This document shows, one piece after another, positions 40,481 through 53,044 of a stretch of 64,000 nucleotides of DNA. This stretch comes from Callaeas wilsoni (Eukaryota; Chordata; Aves; Passeriformes; Callaeidae): the NCBI GenBank assembly GCA_013398955.1, contig VWPU01003114.1, positions 89,897-153,896 of the forward strand, given 5' to 3'. The stretch's first letter is position 1, and every line of letters starts with the position of its first letter. Made by a program: the position numbers and the translations under genes. Below the pieces are notes generated by a model, which was given only the letters and a program-made list of their open reading frames with translations, was not told where the DNA came from and ran no database searches.

Positions 40481-41344
40481 ATTATATGTTGTCTGCTGAT
40501 CAAGAACAGCCACAGCAAAAGTCATTACAGGGATTTCACAGGCAGATAACATGCCATTGCATAGAAACACTTGAACTTCTTTTCTGAAACATTTTTTTCT
40601 AAAGCAAAACAACCCTTTTCTTAGCAATTTTTCATTTATTTTCTTTTACTTCTGTCAACAGAAAAAGTTCTTGAGTGCATAGGAGGTATTTTTTTCCTTT
40701 ATTTTGCCTAATTCATGGCATATAAAAATAAATAAAGAGTTCTTAAACTGAGTTTAAAGTATAATTCTTTTGAAACAAATCAACTTTTTTGAAGACCCTG
40801 TAGATAAGGTGAGGAGCCCTGTGAGGGCAGAAGGAAGCCTGATACAAAGAGGGATCCTGCAGAGCCACACAAGCAGGAACATGTACTCACCACCCAGCAG
40901 TTCCACTGGTGTGGAACTGCAGCCGCCAAATCTCTACAGTTAATCCACTCTCAAGGCCTTGACCTGAGTCTTTCCATGTGGCAAATGTGAAGGGCAAAGT
41001 CTCAGAAAAATAACAGATACAGGCCAATATTCTCCCATGTTCTTGGGTACACGTATTAAAATTAAGTCCTGAGGCCTTTTTCCAGACATCATCTATTACC
41101 CTGCTCAAACCATGGTTCCAAGAAAGCATTTAGACTCCTGTTAGAAAATAAGGATGACTTCCAAAGATTTTCACTGTGCTATCATTTCTTCTGTTGGACT
41201 TGCAGCCGTGTATTACAGCATTGCCATAGCGACCACAGGTAGGCATCCACATCTGTGAGTTCCGTGCTAAATTGATTGCAAATTGTGTACATATGCACTT
41301 TAATTCATTAAGCCAGGGTTTCATTGTGGTCTGTCCTTCACCAG
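40481..41344. other. Non-coding, nothing recognised
   Basis: AT-rich sequence with T-runs near 40580-40700. No exon or repeat is recognised. Confidence 0.4.
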
Positions 41345-42130
41345 CATTATTCAGAGTGTTTTCATTATTGCTATGAACAGAGGCATAGAGGATGTGTTTA
41401 TTAATTTTTCAGATGACCCCAATCTGGAAAAAGTTACCTGAAGGACTGAAAAATAGGATTGGAATTCAGAATACTTTTGACAAATTGAATAAATTAGTAA
41501 AATGAAAAAAAAGAGATGAAAATAGATCCAGTGGAAAGTATTTTTACACAGGTAGTGGCAATTGTCTATTCAAATAGGCAGTAGCCAAAGTAGGGTAAGC
41601 ACCAGTATAACAGCAGAAGATCTGGCTGGGGGGAGAGGGCACTTAGTAAATCACAAGATGAAACAAGGTAAGTAACATTATACTGTTTCCAGAGAAGTAT
41701 CCATTGCCATGAGATATATGAGCAGGATTTTGTCTATGTGACACGTGGTGGAAGTCTTTCTTCTTTCAGCACTGGCACGGCCCCAGCTGGAACCTGTGCC
41801 CAGCTGTTCATGCTCAGAAGCAATGCAGCCTCTGGCAAGTGTCCAGAGGAGAGTGGTCCAAAACAACAGCCCAGAGGAACTGGAGCTGTTTGCTAAAGGA
41901 AAAGAAGAGAAGGAACGACTGCAGCTTCTAACACTTAAAAGGTAGCTATAGAGAAGGAAGGAATTAATTCTCCATTATGAAATAATGGCTTAAATTACAG
42001 TGAGGTTTAAGTTAGGCATTTGGAAAAGCTTTGTAATAGTAAAAGTAATTAAGCACAGAAATAGACTGCGTGAGGAATATCCATCATGGGAGGTTTAAAG
42101 AGGAGGCTGTGTAAGCTGTACAGGAATGGG
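41345..42130 (+). mobile_element. Old degenerate CR1 copy, + strand
   Basis: Weak but ordered CR1 likeness. 'tttttcagatgaccccaatctggaaaaag' corresponds to the region after the catalytic box. 'ggcacggccccagctggaacctgtgcccagctgttcatgctcag' corresponds to the block describing the 3' third of the coding region, followed by 'agtgtccagaggagagtggtccaaaacaa'. 'tttaagttaggcatttggaaaagctttgtaatagtaaaagtaattaagcacagaaatagactgcgtgagg' corresponds to the conserved block before the tail. The octamer tail is not identifiable. High divergence suggests an ancient insertion. Edges are approximate. Confidence 0.65.
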
Positions 42131-44974
42131 CAGCCCAGCCATGGGGCTGAAAAGGGGGAAAAGCTGTTCTGATTTGGGTGCTAGCAAGAGGAGAAGATTT
42201 ACATTATCCAAATGCAAATCTCATGGCTGTAACACACTGCTGTCTGTATGGCACTAGCACAAGATGACCTGGAGCAATTACTTAATTTATTGATGTGTGC
42301 AAACCCCAACAGAAGGCCTGTTTTTACAGATGGCACCTCAAAATGTTAAAATACATGGAACAAGGCATCAAAGCAAATCCTCTGATTCAGCCCTTGGTAT
42401 GAGGTCTGCCCAGATGCTCTGCAGGAATTGAGATCTGTCTGATGCTGCAATGTTCTTGTTCTGATGTGCCAGAAAAAGCCTAGCAGGTGAGTACTACCAA
42501 CCTTTGTAATAATCAGCATGCTCTTACTTAGATGCCTTCCTAACAGATTTTGCTTAGATCAAATTTTTATTGGTGCTTGAAAACCCTAGACAGTGGGGTA
42601 CAGTGGAGGGAGGCTGGTGAAGAAGTTTGCTTCTAGTAGGAACACAAACTTGTATTTTACCAAATCAGCTCATATATTGGTATCCTACAGATAGCTACAA
42701 AACCCAAATACTTTTAACGAGAAAACTAAATCCAAATTTATCAACAGAGTTTTAATATTAGAAAAAAACAAGAGCCAGAGTCTTTAAATGTCATATTAAA
42801 TGCAAACTTATACGTATTCACCAGCTTGATCCTACCCCTGGTATCATCAGGTAGCTCAGGGACTTGATTACAGTCATCATGACAATGCTATAATAAAAGA
42901 TTATGAATAGCTTGTTGCTGACTTGGGAGCAATCTGGAAATCTCATATCATAAAACCAACATTCACTCTCTTTAAATTTATTATATTAAAAAAGTTATAA
43001 AAACTCTCTGCGTAATTTTTACTGTGCTCCATACACAAGAGAGCCATTATTTAACTCTTCATTTAATTTCCAGATGCTTCTTATGCACCATATAAAAGGT
43101 ATCCAGAGAATCAGGATACAGTGCAGGAAACAGACTTATGGCAGGCAACGCAGAGGTATACAAGTGTGGAAAATGCCATTAAAATTATAGCTTATCTAGT
43201 GTGCTTTGCTTCTGTAAACTGGAAGTGTTTCAACTGTTTCCACAGGTTTAGCTTCAGGCTGCAAGGCTGATGTCCCTTCAAGTCATCTGGGAGTCCAGGT
43301 GGGCACTATCTGGGGATCACATATGTGCTGCACCTTTGAGATGCCAGATCCAGAATCCTCATGTGTTTTCTGCCTTGAAAGACAGCCAGTGTGTCCCTTT
43401 TGGATCCCTTACATCATGCGTACATTGCTGCATGCCATAACGCAGTGCAAGAGCGGCAGACTTTGAAGTCCTAGCCCTGGACTTTTACTGGACTTTTCAG
43501 TTTTTCTTTAGCAGAAAAGAGAGAGAAAATACGTGGCTGCAAAGGAAATCTTACCCGGTAGCAGTTTCCAGGAGACAGAGCAAAGAGGGCTACCTCCCAC
43601 CAGGAGTTTTCTGCTATGCCATCCCTGTGCCATGGCACAGGTGTGGCTGGGGAGCCCACACACTGCAGCTCAGCTGCCCTGGCCCTGGTCCCTGAGTGCA
43701 TTGTACATACTCAGAAAACAGACAGGGAGTAAGCAAAAAACCGTCTCACTTCTTCAAAGTTTCAGTCCTCTTGAACATTTGAATTGTGAGCCCAGGTTTC
43801 CTTCCTCCCGGTGATATGCATTATTGCAAAGAAAATTTTAGAAGTCATGGAAGAAAGAAAAAGTGCTTGAGCAATGCCCAGCATGGCCCAGGCAAGAAGG
43901 ATGCGAGCGCTCTTTCAACACCCACTGCAATTCGACAGGCTTGAGAGATCCTGGTTGCTGGGAAGCAAAACACAAATTGTCCCTGCAACTGCTTTTACCA
44001 GGTCGCTCTGTCCTTTTCCTAATTCAAACTGCAATTATAGAGATGATAAAATGGAAAATAAATATATATGCAGTAGCTGAGAAAAACCAATTAGTTTTGC
44101 ACCGGTGAGAAATAATGCAGAACTCCTTGTGTTTTTAACAAACTGGCTCTCAATATATATTGTAATGTATCTTCATGACCCAAATGTACTTAGGAAGACC
44201 ATGACAATGAAATGTATGTTGGAAGTGTAATAAAGGAACTAACGTAGTAAAGTTACTATATTTTATTAGTAGAAAAAAACAATTAAAATGATATCCAGGT
44301 AGTAACTTAGGAGCCAAATGTCATAGCTGTCTCTTTTGCTGCCGAAATATGTGTACTCTCTTCCTAACAGTCTCTTTCCCCAAGGAAAAATAAATGTATC
44401 TAAGAAATACTTGTTAGCAATGCAATTACAGGCTTAATTCCCCAAACAGCTTCAGACATCATAAAAACAAAACCAAGCAGAAGCCCTTTGCAATTGCAAT
44501 GGAAAAGAGACAGAAAACCACTAAATACTCAGAGAAAAATAATATATTTTTATAAGAAGAGCTGACACAGTCTTTGACAATAACATTTGAGATGACATTA
44601 GCATTAGTTTTTCAACTGCACTGTCTTTTTCTTTTCAGCTACAGCCTAGAATGAAAAACTTCTAAGGTTAGACTGTGCTACTCCGAGACAGGACTTTTGG
44701 GACACTCAGACACCAGAGTAGCTTGCCATACTCTCAGAAAAGCAGAGTAGCTTTGTATCAAAATAACATTTCTTGGCACTACTTACTTCTGAAGGCCTGG
44801 TCCCTCCAAGGAACTTAATGGCAGCTGGATTATTTGTACAATGTGTGTTCAGCCATGAGGCCTGAGATGCTGGGAAGCTAATTCAGAGCACTTCTGAAAT
44901 GCTGGCCCTAAGAAAATGAGATCAAGATAAAAGTTTGAATAAATAAGATAAAAAGGACAAAAAAATGCTAAACT
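42131..44974. other. Non-coding, nothing recognised
   Basis: About 2.8 kb. A moderately GC-rich patch lies at 43540-43700, but no exon with plausible splice sites or known domain is seen. Confidence 0.4.
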
Positions 44975-44976
44975 TT

Positions 44977-45015
44977 CCCTTCCCTCCCTCCCTCCCTTTT
45001 TCCCTCCCTCCCTCC
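44977..45015 (-). repeat. CCCT tract; G-quadruplex potential on minus strand
   Basis: Pure pyrimidine CCCT repeats. Five CCC runs lie at 44977-44996 and three more at 45002-45012, separated mostly by single T. On the minus strand this gives at least four GGG runs with one-base A loops (44982-44996), the classic pattern for a stable parallel G-quadruplex. The plus strand could form an i-motif or triplex. It lies 330 bp left of the solo LTR. Confidence 0.85.
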
Positions 45016-45018
45016 TTC

Positions 45019-45342
45019 TAGATCCCCACTCCCAATGCAAGCTTGAATTTCTATGACAAGGGCCTCGAAAGTATTTTTGTCCCCAATGACTTTGTGCAAT
45101 CTAAAATATCAATCTAAAACTCTGCAGATGACTTCTACCCCTTAGTCAGTTACTATCAAAAGTCTCTATTCTTTTGAAAAATTGGCATCAAACCAAGGAC
45201 AAAAATATTGATGTTTAAAAATTTAGGATTTTAAAATATTGAACATTAACATCCTTTTAATGATTTTTAAATTGGATCTAAATCAGGGTAGATATTTTCC
45301 TTTTGACACTCACTTATAAAGGGTTACTGCATTGATAGTTCA
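45019..45342. other. Spacer left of the solo LTR
   Basis: AT-rich sequence with no recognisable element. Confidence 0.4.
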
Positions 45343-45346
45343 CAAG
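45343..45346. repeat. Left target-site duplication CAAG
   Basis: CAAG directly before the TG of the LTR, repeated at 45901-45904 directly after its terminal CA. The bases CA also precede both copies, so the direct match can be read as six bases (CACAAG) if the LTR end is placed two bases earlier. Confidence 0.7.
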
Positions 45347-45600
45347 TGTTGTGGTGAAGGAACCAACGAGGGGGCCACAGAGCCCAGAAACAGAGGGTTG
45401 GTGGGCTGGTACCAAGGAGTGAAACCCCATTCTGTGAAGATGGCTTCTGCCTTTGAATTCCTAGGATGCCTGAGGGGTGGTTCTGTCTGCAGTTGACAGA
45501 CACCTCTTGTGTCCCCTAAGGGAAGGTGGCCTGGCCTGTCCCGCCTTTCTCCTCTTCCTATGGGTCCCTGTGGTGTCACCCCGCCCCCTTCCCTGCATCC

Positions 45601-45609
45601 TTTAAAAAG
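45601..45609 (+). promoter_or_regulatory. LTR TATA-like box
   Basis: TTTAAAAAG in the LTR, placed before the polyadenylation signal as expected for the U3 promoter. Whether it drives transcription today is unknown. Confidence 0.55.
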
Positions 45610-45667
45610 CCCTTGATTGTCTTGCCTTGCTCTCTTTGGCATTCGGTCCATTTGAGGGTGCTTCTAC

Positions 45668-45673
45668 AATAAA
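45668..45673 (+). terminator. LTR polyadenylation signal AATAAA
   Basis: AATAAA lies about 65 bp after the TATA-like box, consistent with a short R region as in many simple retroviral LTRs. It could terminate transcripts crossing in the + direction. Confidence 0.6.
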
Positions 45674-45900
45674 CCCTTGGATCACCGGCCGAGGGCCACC
45701 TCTGATCATTTATGTCTGGCCGCGCCGGGGCTATCCAAAAGCCCCAGGCACGCTAGGCTCCGTGCCCTCCACCGCACGGGCTGGGAGGCTGGCAAGCGAG
45801 GCACCGAGGTGCCCCGGGGTGTTCTACCTTTGTGTGGGACACGCCTGGACCAAGCTGCTGCCATCTCAGCCCAGCCAGCGTGCCGGCGCGTTAATATACA

Positions 45901-45904
45901 CAAG
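45901..45904. repeat. Right target-site duplication CAAG
   Basis: Matches 45343-45346 and follows the terminal CA of the LTR. Confidence 0.7.
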
Positions 45905-48900
45905 AAGAGGAAAGTGGATTTTCTTTCAATTTGTCTTGCCTCCAGCCTTGGCTCCCAAAATGACAGATGGCTGGGAGGCACTGGAGCTTCACTGGGTGAA
46001 AAAGCATATTCTTGCTACAGATGTAAAAACTCTAATAACCAAGCCCCAGAAATCACTAATGCCTGAATCCCTAGGTTGCAGGTGATGCAGTGCAGAGCTA
46101 CGAAAGCTGATGTCAGAGAAGAACTTTGCAGATGATCTTTAAGATGTTTCATGGCTCATAAAAATGATCGACTTCAGTGGCATTTTCAATTAATAGATGC
46201 ACTGATTTTTCCTCTGTACATTTAAGCTGTCAGTATCTACTCCCATAATGACAGGATGAGAGAGACTGGATTTTTTTCATATTTAAAGTGTAGCTGATTA
46301 AAGTTGAAATGGGACCAAGGATATGCTTTTTTACTAATGGAGATTTTGGATTATAATGACAAGGAGCTTTCAATTGCAAAAGCCAGTGTGATGCCTCACA
46401 TGCCTGTATTGGATGCAAATCTTGAGAAATGTCCTTGACTAGGGTCATTAAAACTGGCATGATTGGATTTGTGGCATTTTTAATGTAGGCTCAGAAACAA
46501 ACTGCATTATTATTGAAAGCCTGAGATGAATTTATTGAGATGGTCGGAATAATTTTTCTGAAACAGAAATTCCACACACAGCTGCTGTCTCTCTCTTAAT
46601 GAGTTTCAGAGTCTGTATAAAGAGGAAACCCAAGTCTTTGTGGGTAGTTCAGAAGAGATTTCTTTCTATCCTGCCTTACAGCCTGTCTCCTGAGAAGCAC
46701 AACCATCAGCACTGACAATAATAAACACAAAACAGAAGTCTAGATTAAATGCTGTGAATGATCTATGGCTTCGTTTTGCTGGTATGCACCTGAGGCTCAA
46801 GACCCTTTTGCAAAATGATGGAAACTCATCTATCTCACTAACAAAAGTTACATGCCTACAGTGATTTGAAACAGAAACTGGCTTTATCTGTAATCTTCTG
46901 AGGTGGATTTTAAATTTTCATTAAATTGAAGGTGCTTAGACCTAATGCTTTGGCTTAGCACCCTAGAAAAGCTGAGATCCACTGTAAATCAGGTTCCAGG
47001 TCAGGTTTATTTTTCTGATACCCCAAGTCTGGAACAGGATGTTGCTATTTGGTAATTTCTAAAGGAAAGATTAGTTGAGATGCTTACAGAGACACTGCAA
47101 TAATGGTGACATTATGGGATGGGGAGACAGCAGAATCTCTCACTGGGCATGAATTATAAGCCTGTGTCAGGTTCCAGGGTGCACAGCTGGAAGGGTCACC
47201 TTCGTTTTCCTCCCTTACTCTCTCTTGGCAGCAGAATAAAGTTGCTCCTTAATGGCATTTCTGGGGTGACAAGAAATGTGGTACTTCTGTTTTGTAAGGT
47301 TTCTGCAAATGCCCTGGGTCCATACTACACATCCTTGGACCTGAGTCTCTTCTCAAACCAGCCTTGCCAGACAACCACATTGTCAGGTCCAGTAAGTGGC
47401 ATCGACTTTAAGAAACCTTAAAGAGCATAAAAGAACCTTTTACAGTTCAGAAGAAGATAGGAAGTTCCAGGAATGAGTCATAAAGTCAATCTCTTCTACC
47501 TAATAAGGGTGCATAGGTGGGTATAAGAACCTGGGAAAAGGCGCTCAAGAAAAGGGCATCAGAGAGGCAAAGGTGACAGCACACTGTGGAAAAAACATGC
47601 ATTTCTGCTGTGGCTGTTCAGAAAAATGCCTGAGATACAGTCAGCTCCTTGGCTCACAGGTTCCAGGGAAATGTTTGCACAGCTGACATGTGGGAGGCAA
47701 CATGTGGATCTCTGATGGCATAAGCCCAATTGTTTGCATTTATATGTACAAATGTGCCACCTGTCCCCATGAATTTCAGATGAAGTATGTGTTCTGTGAG
47801 CTGAGGGAAGGAAGGAGCAATCCCAGTTCATCATATTCATATTAGAGTACCCGTGGTAAGTAAGACTGCAGAATTTAAGTGCAGCCCCCAACACTTGCTC
47901 ACTGCCTTGCTCTAATCTCTCCCACGAAAGCAGTGCATAGGTGGGGTTCTCACTCACAGTCTGCTTCTGCCAATAATATGGTAAAGCACAGCCAGCACCA
48001 GTGCAAGAGTTCCCATTAGTGCTGAAGCAGATGTCTGAGGTCAGGCTGTGAGAGAAGCGAGGCTGGAGGACTTCTCCTCCCCTCCAGGGACTGCGGCTGT
48101 CGGTAGAACTAACAAACTGAATAAAGCAGAAATAACAACCTGCAGTCCTTCCTGCTGAAATGAAGATTTCAATAACCGGTGCTGCAAATGGCAATAATAA
48201 GCAGCCTCTTCTCTTTTGAACCATTAGGAAAGAACATGCCAGGGGTAGAAATCAGTCCGTAGAGTGATTGCTTAGATTAAAAGGCTTGCACAAAGCTGGA
48301 GTAAGGGAGATTTACTTTCCTCCCAAGCCAAGCATGCAGAAAGGCACACAGGAGTTTGACTGTTTCCAGGCAAATCAGGCTGTTTTAATCACCTTGCTTC
48401 TCTTTTTCAGTGCATCCACGCAAGCTCCTTTGCACACATCAGTGTGTGCTGTGCTGTGCCGGACCCTGAGCCTGTGACTGGGAGAGCATGCACCCACCGC
48501 GTGACCAAAGAGCAGATCCAGCATCAAACATAGAAGGGGAAAAAAAAAAAAAACAAACTGACATGCTCATCAAGTTACTGGTTGGCATGGTAGTGACGCC
48601 ACCGGCACTAGGAAAGAAGCTTTTTCTTGCAGTTTCTCTCGGGTTTATTGGGAAGATTATTAAAACATTTTCATTTAATAGTATTTGGCAGAGACTTCTG
48701 CCAAAGTCGAGAGGACATTTCTGCTCTTATCGCTTCAGACAGAGAAAAGAGAGTTTAAAGGGAAAAACCAAGCAAAACCCCATTGACTTTCTTCATGGCT
48801 ACTAAAAAGGGTCTTGAAAGAACTTGTCTTGTGAGCGAGAGGGACACCAAGAAGTACTCCTTGGCCCTAGACAGGTAACACAACTCTTTGTTTCCTTCAC

Positions 48901-50540
48901 TGACATTTCTGTGTCAGAGCAATATGAGATCACCAATCTGCAGGAGTCGAAGTCTAGAGAGTTTCACCACGCATACATTTTACTGCTTTCAAAATGCTTT
49001 GTTCAATTTTTTTCCTTCCTAAACTTTCTTATTAGATATTTGAAGCATTTACTAGACAGCAGTCTGATATGTCTGTGTCTGTGATGGATTGAACCAATCT
49101 GTTGTTGAAGCAAGTGTCTCTTGCTATGTATTTTATAAGCTTAGTAGATTTATTGTAGGATGCAAAACCTCATGGATTATGCTGCAATTTTAGGCTGAAT
49201 TATAATTGTGCTATTGACACCATGTTTGACTCAAGGCTCCTTCATGCTTGAATGTCTAAATTATCCATTTGATTTGAAAGAAAGGTGATGCTTTATTCTT
49301 GTGGGTAGTCTGTTGGTCTTAGAGTTAATGTACCTCTTGTGGCTGAGGTCCTGTGAGTAAATGCTTGCTTGAGTGAGGAAAGATCCTCTGAAAACATATG
49401 ATATAATGTAGATTGGGTTAAAAATAAGTATAAATGTCTATCACAAAATAGTTTTGCAGTTTAACTTTTTTTCATTCTTCCTCTTGACTCAGACTAGCAA
49501 GTATTTTTAAGAGAAAATAGCTGCTCAGTTACAGCTTAGCACCTCTTGACATTTCCATTATCTCATTGGTTTTCAGGTTATTTATTGCTTGGCTCTCTTA
49601 AAACATGTGGGACAGAAACTTGGCGTAAACACTGTCAGTTCAAATGGAAATCTGTCTCTTCGTGTTCTTATACTGGGGTCAGTGCCATCGTATTTTAGTC
49701 GTTTGAATGTCTGGGTTATTATTTAAATATTATTACATGGCTCCATAAATACAGATGGGACTGTCCAAAATGACTTCTGTGGTAATATTTATATTTCAAA
49801 AAATCCCATATGACTCTGCAGTTCATTTTAGTTATTGAAGACATTCAGTATGTTTTTGAAAGTTTGCAATTTTGTGGGTACAGCTTCAGTGCTTGAGGTC
49901 CTTTGGCCCCTTGCAACCTCTGGACACAAAGGACAACTCTGGGCAAACCCATTATATGGTCTCCTGAGACAGGGACAGTTGTTAGACTGCCTTGTGAGGA
50001 AGCATTTTTTTCATGGATCACCAGTAATGGGGAATATCCCTGGTAAACAGAAGGGTAGGATGTGCACTGGGCGCAAGAATTCCTGGCAGCTGATCTTCCC
50101 ATCTGAAAGCTGACTCACATTCTGGGGTCAATTTTTTTCTGATAATTAGTCTCATGATAATTTAGGATTGAAATTAGTTGGGGTGAATTGCTGCAGCAAT
50201 TGCAATTGTTGGGCTGATGCTGCAGGTGCATGCAATAGTCCCTGAGCTGGAGGGCTGGTCCCAGGGAGGCTCTACAGGGGTGGTCCTGAGGTGGCCAAAT
50301 GATGGAGGTGGTAACAGCTCTCCAAAATGAACACTTGTCATCCAGTCATGTGGCTTTTGTGCTGCATCTCCTTTTTGCTTTTTCTGCCAGATGAAATTTG
50401 ATTAACTGCACAATCTAATTACTCTGTTCCAGAAATAACCAGAAATGGGGGCTGAGAGACAGAGTCTCCCTCCTGTTGGAAAGAGCTGGTAGCACAGGGG
50501 GAGCCTCGCCCTGCTTCCCATTGCACCCAGCAGCTTGGGA
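45905..50540. other. Non-coding, nothing recognised
   Basis: About 4.6 kb. It includes the longest open frame of the window (minus 47559-48224, 221 codons), which has no known domain, an irregular Cys/Ser-rich composition and no splice or promoter support. An A14 run lies at 48540-48553. No repeat family is recognised. Confidence 0.4.
48540..48553 (+). repeat. A14 homopolymer
   Basis: Simple run of A. No retroposed gene body is recognisable in front of it. Confidence 0.8.
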
Positions 50541-50605
50541 TGCCAGCCCAGTGACCCGGGGTGCCAGCCCAGTGACCCGGGGTGCCAGCCTGTGAGCCAC
50601 GGCCA
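50541..50605. repeat. 21-bp tandem repeat, GC-rich
   Basis: The unit 'tgccagcccagtgacccgggg' occurs twice exactly (50541-50561 and 50562-50582). A diverged partial third copy starts at 50583 and loses similarity by about 50605. The unit length is a multiple of three, so all minus-strand frames through it stay open and show a 7-residue repeat, but there is no evidence that it is coding. Confidence 0.9.
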
Positions 50606-51065
50606 GCCCATGAGGGGTTGCAGCCCTCTGGGACTGGTCTCACAGAGCAGTTGCCTTAAGTCAATAGTAGTAATAGGCTCATCTTAGTCTTTGGTATAAA
50701 TTACCACATTTTTCTGTTCCCCATGTGTAGCCTTAATGAGCAGCTCTAATGCTTTCAACAGAATTTATTTTGCACACAAATTGCCTATTTCCTTGCTATC
50801 CCCCAGCCTCTTTCTTTTTAATAAATGCCATCATTACAATACACAGGGAATAAAACTGGTTTTATTTTGACCATGTGAGTAGGAAGCCTAAAAGCTGACG
50901 CCTTTCCTTGCTCTCAGGGTTGTGGAGGAGAGTGTTTTGCACACACCAGATCTGTCTGTAGTCACTAGAGTGTTTGGATGCATTAAGACTTCCCATGTCA
51001 AACTTGAAATGCTTAAAAGAGGGTGGGCTTCAACTGAGCCCTTTGAAAGTCAGATCAATTGTAGG
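50606..51065. other. Non-coding, nothing recognised
   Basis: No feature is recognised between the tandem repeat and the next CR1 copy. Confidence 0.4.
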
Positions 51066-51785
51066 TTTATAGTACAATTCGCATTGGGAAGGACCTTAAG
51101 AATGTCTCTGGTCCAACCAAGAGATTGAATAATGGTGCTCAGGGCTGTCTCCAGTCTAGTCTTGAAAAAAATCTCTCAGGATAGAAACTCCACAACCTTT
51201 CTGGGCAATCTGCTTCAAGAGGGAATTAACTTCACAATCTTTTTTTTCCTTATATTCAATCAGAACTGGTTTAAATTTATGACCAATGACCTTATCCTTC
51301 CTCCCTGTAGAGCAATAAAGCTCTATCTTCTCAATAGCTTCCTCAAGAATATTGGCAGGTTGCATCTAGGTCCCCACAAACTCACAAACTTTTTCCCTGG
51401 ACAGAGAGTCCAGTCCCCACAGAAGTGCTCCAGCCCTTAATCATCCTGGTCACCCTCTGCTGAACCTGCACTGGTTTACCGATCCTTCCTGTGCTAAGGA
51501 CCCCAAAGCAGGACACGATATTGTAGCTGTGGTCTCACAAATATGTCTGTCCCAGGTGCAGGACTTTATATTTTTTCTTGTGAAATTAGATGGCTCCTGC
51601 TGAGCTCTTCCTCCAGACTCCTTATGGCAGCCTTGCCCTCCTGTCTATCAGCTGCACCTCCAGGTTGGCATCAGCTGCCAATGTGATCAGGGAGCCCTAC
51701 ACCTCCTCCTCCAGGTAACAGAGGAAGGCATTACACAGGATGGGTCTCAGGACAGGACACCACTTCCCACCAGACTTGAGGAAGG
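51066..51785 (-). mobile_element. CR1 LINE, about 0.7 kb, - strand
   Basis: The left end 'tagtacaattcgcattgggaaggaccttaagaatgtctctggtccaacc' is the reversed, mutated tail. 'cacaacctttctgggcaatctgcttcaag', 'ctccagcccttaatcatcctggtcaccctctgctgaacctgc' and 'gaccccaaagcaggacacgatattgtagctgtggtctcac' follow, all antisense CR1. Past about 51600 the likeness continues with 'tgttggcatcagctgccaatgtgatcaggg' like sequence and 'gaggaaggcattacacagga'. It is diverged, with unclear right edge. Confidence 0.88.
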
Positions 51786-53044
51786 TTGTGAACCATAATG
51801 GTTGCAGGGTCTGAAGATGAGCACTCAGAACCTCCTGCTTCATGCAAAAAGTGTTGTCTGTAAATCATACATCATCTTTCTCTAAATTAGGTCTGAACTA
51901 GGTCTCTAAGATAGTTTTGTATGGTCTTTTCACAGTCAATGGTGGTATTAAAAGAGAATAAATTCTTCTAATGATTAATCATTTATATTCAATTTTTGTA
52001 TTTGTTATCACCTACATAGTGATCTAGATAACGCTTTATCACAATCTAGGTAATGGCTTGACCAAATTCCTCCTGTTTCCGTGAATGAAGACAGGCCAGA
52101 TTATTTTATTTCTTGCTGGCAACAGATCACTGTAATATTGACCAGAAATATTCAATATCCCGCTTCATAAATTAGTGGATTTGCATCTAATTGTGCCAGC
52201 TATGCTATGAGCTAGATTTTGGGTTGATCCAACATGGATTTCTTATTATGTTATCAGTTTTTATAGTGGGATTTTGAATACCATCACACAAGTGAAACTC
52301 CAGGCATTAAGTCTCAAGGCTTTGGTTTTTATTTTGTCCCTGAGACAAGACACAAGGCAGGGGGAAAACCCAGGGGTGGGCAATGCTGAAAGCAGGAAAG
52401 TTGTGTGAAAATGTTAGGGTTTGTCTTCATGCAAAAGCTTTTAACACAGGGCATTTACCTGTAGATATTCCTATCTATAGGCATTAGGCTCCTAACTGGT
52501 TCCTGTCTGCCAGGCTCATACCAGCAGGCAAAAGGTTTGAAGCGAACCTGGGAGATGATTTCTTCAGGTGAAGAGTGATTTTCTATAGCAAGCACATAAG
52601 GAATGTTTTCTTATCTTTCCCCCTTCCTGCAGGCGATATGAAAACTCTTATGAGATCCAAGAGTCCTCATCAAATAAAGGCCTTCCACCACTCCTTATCC
52701 TTTACAGAATCAATGATCAGGAAGATTATAGGTGTTTCTTGTGATTTCTGGACTGTTTTAGCTGAGGGCCCTGTGGTTGTCCCCTTTGCCAGCTGGCCCA
52801 GTAGCACACAGTCTCTTAGCAGACTCAGCAAACCCAATCCCATTGCCTTTGCCCCCCTGCAAGCAACACTAGGACCCTGCAGAAAGGTCTGTGTCTGCCC
52901 AGTACTGGCCATATGCCATCTCCATTATGCCTAATTCAGTTTTGCCCACTTCATCTCAGAAAGAAAATTAGAACCAAGGTAGTAAGTGATATGAAACATA
53001 AATTAAATAGCTAGGGCATCAGCTCAGAAAATTGATGGTTCAGA
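51786..53044. other. Non-coding, nothing recognised
   Basis: AT-rich. No exon or clear repeat. The plus frame at 52575-52934 (119 codons) has no recognisable feature. Confidence 0.4.

Larger units (their letters stand above)
45347..45900 (+). mobile_element. Solo LTR of an endogenous retrovirus, + strand
   Basis: A 554-bp block of higher G+C content starts TGTTGTGG and ends TATACA, so it has the TG...CA termini of retroviral LTRs, and it is flanked by the 4-bp direct repeat CAAG. Internal order fits U3-R-U5. A TATA-like TTTAAAAAG lies at 45601-45609, a polyadenylation signal AATAAA at 45668-45673 about 65 bp further on, and then a GC-rich U5. No primer-binding site, gag/pol/env remnant or second LTR follows, so this is a solo LTR left by recombination between the two LTRs of a provirus. 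The open frames inside (minus 45340-45651, plus 45627-46085, and others) are chance frames. I cannot name the family. Confidence 0.8.

Noticed and set aside
40181..40627. 148-codon minus-strand frame
   Set aside because: Most of it is sense-strand sequence of the minus-oriented CR1 copy at 40073-40480, followed by an AT-rich flank.
47559..48224. Longest open frame of the window, 221 codons on the minus strand
   Set aside because: No recognisable domain, signal or family likeness, irregular composition, and no splice, promoter or polyadenylation context. One frame of this length is expected by chance in 64 kb.
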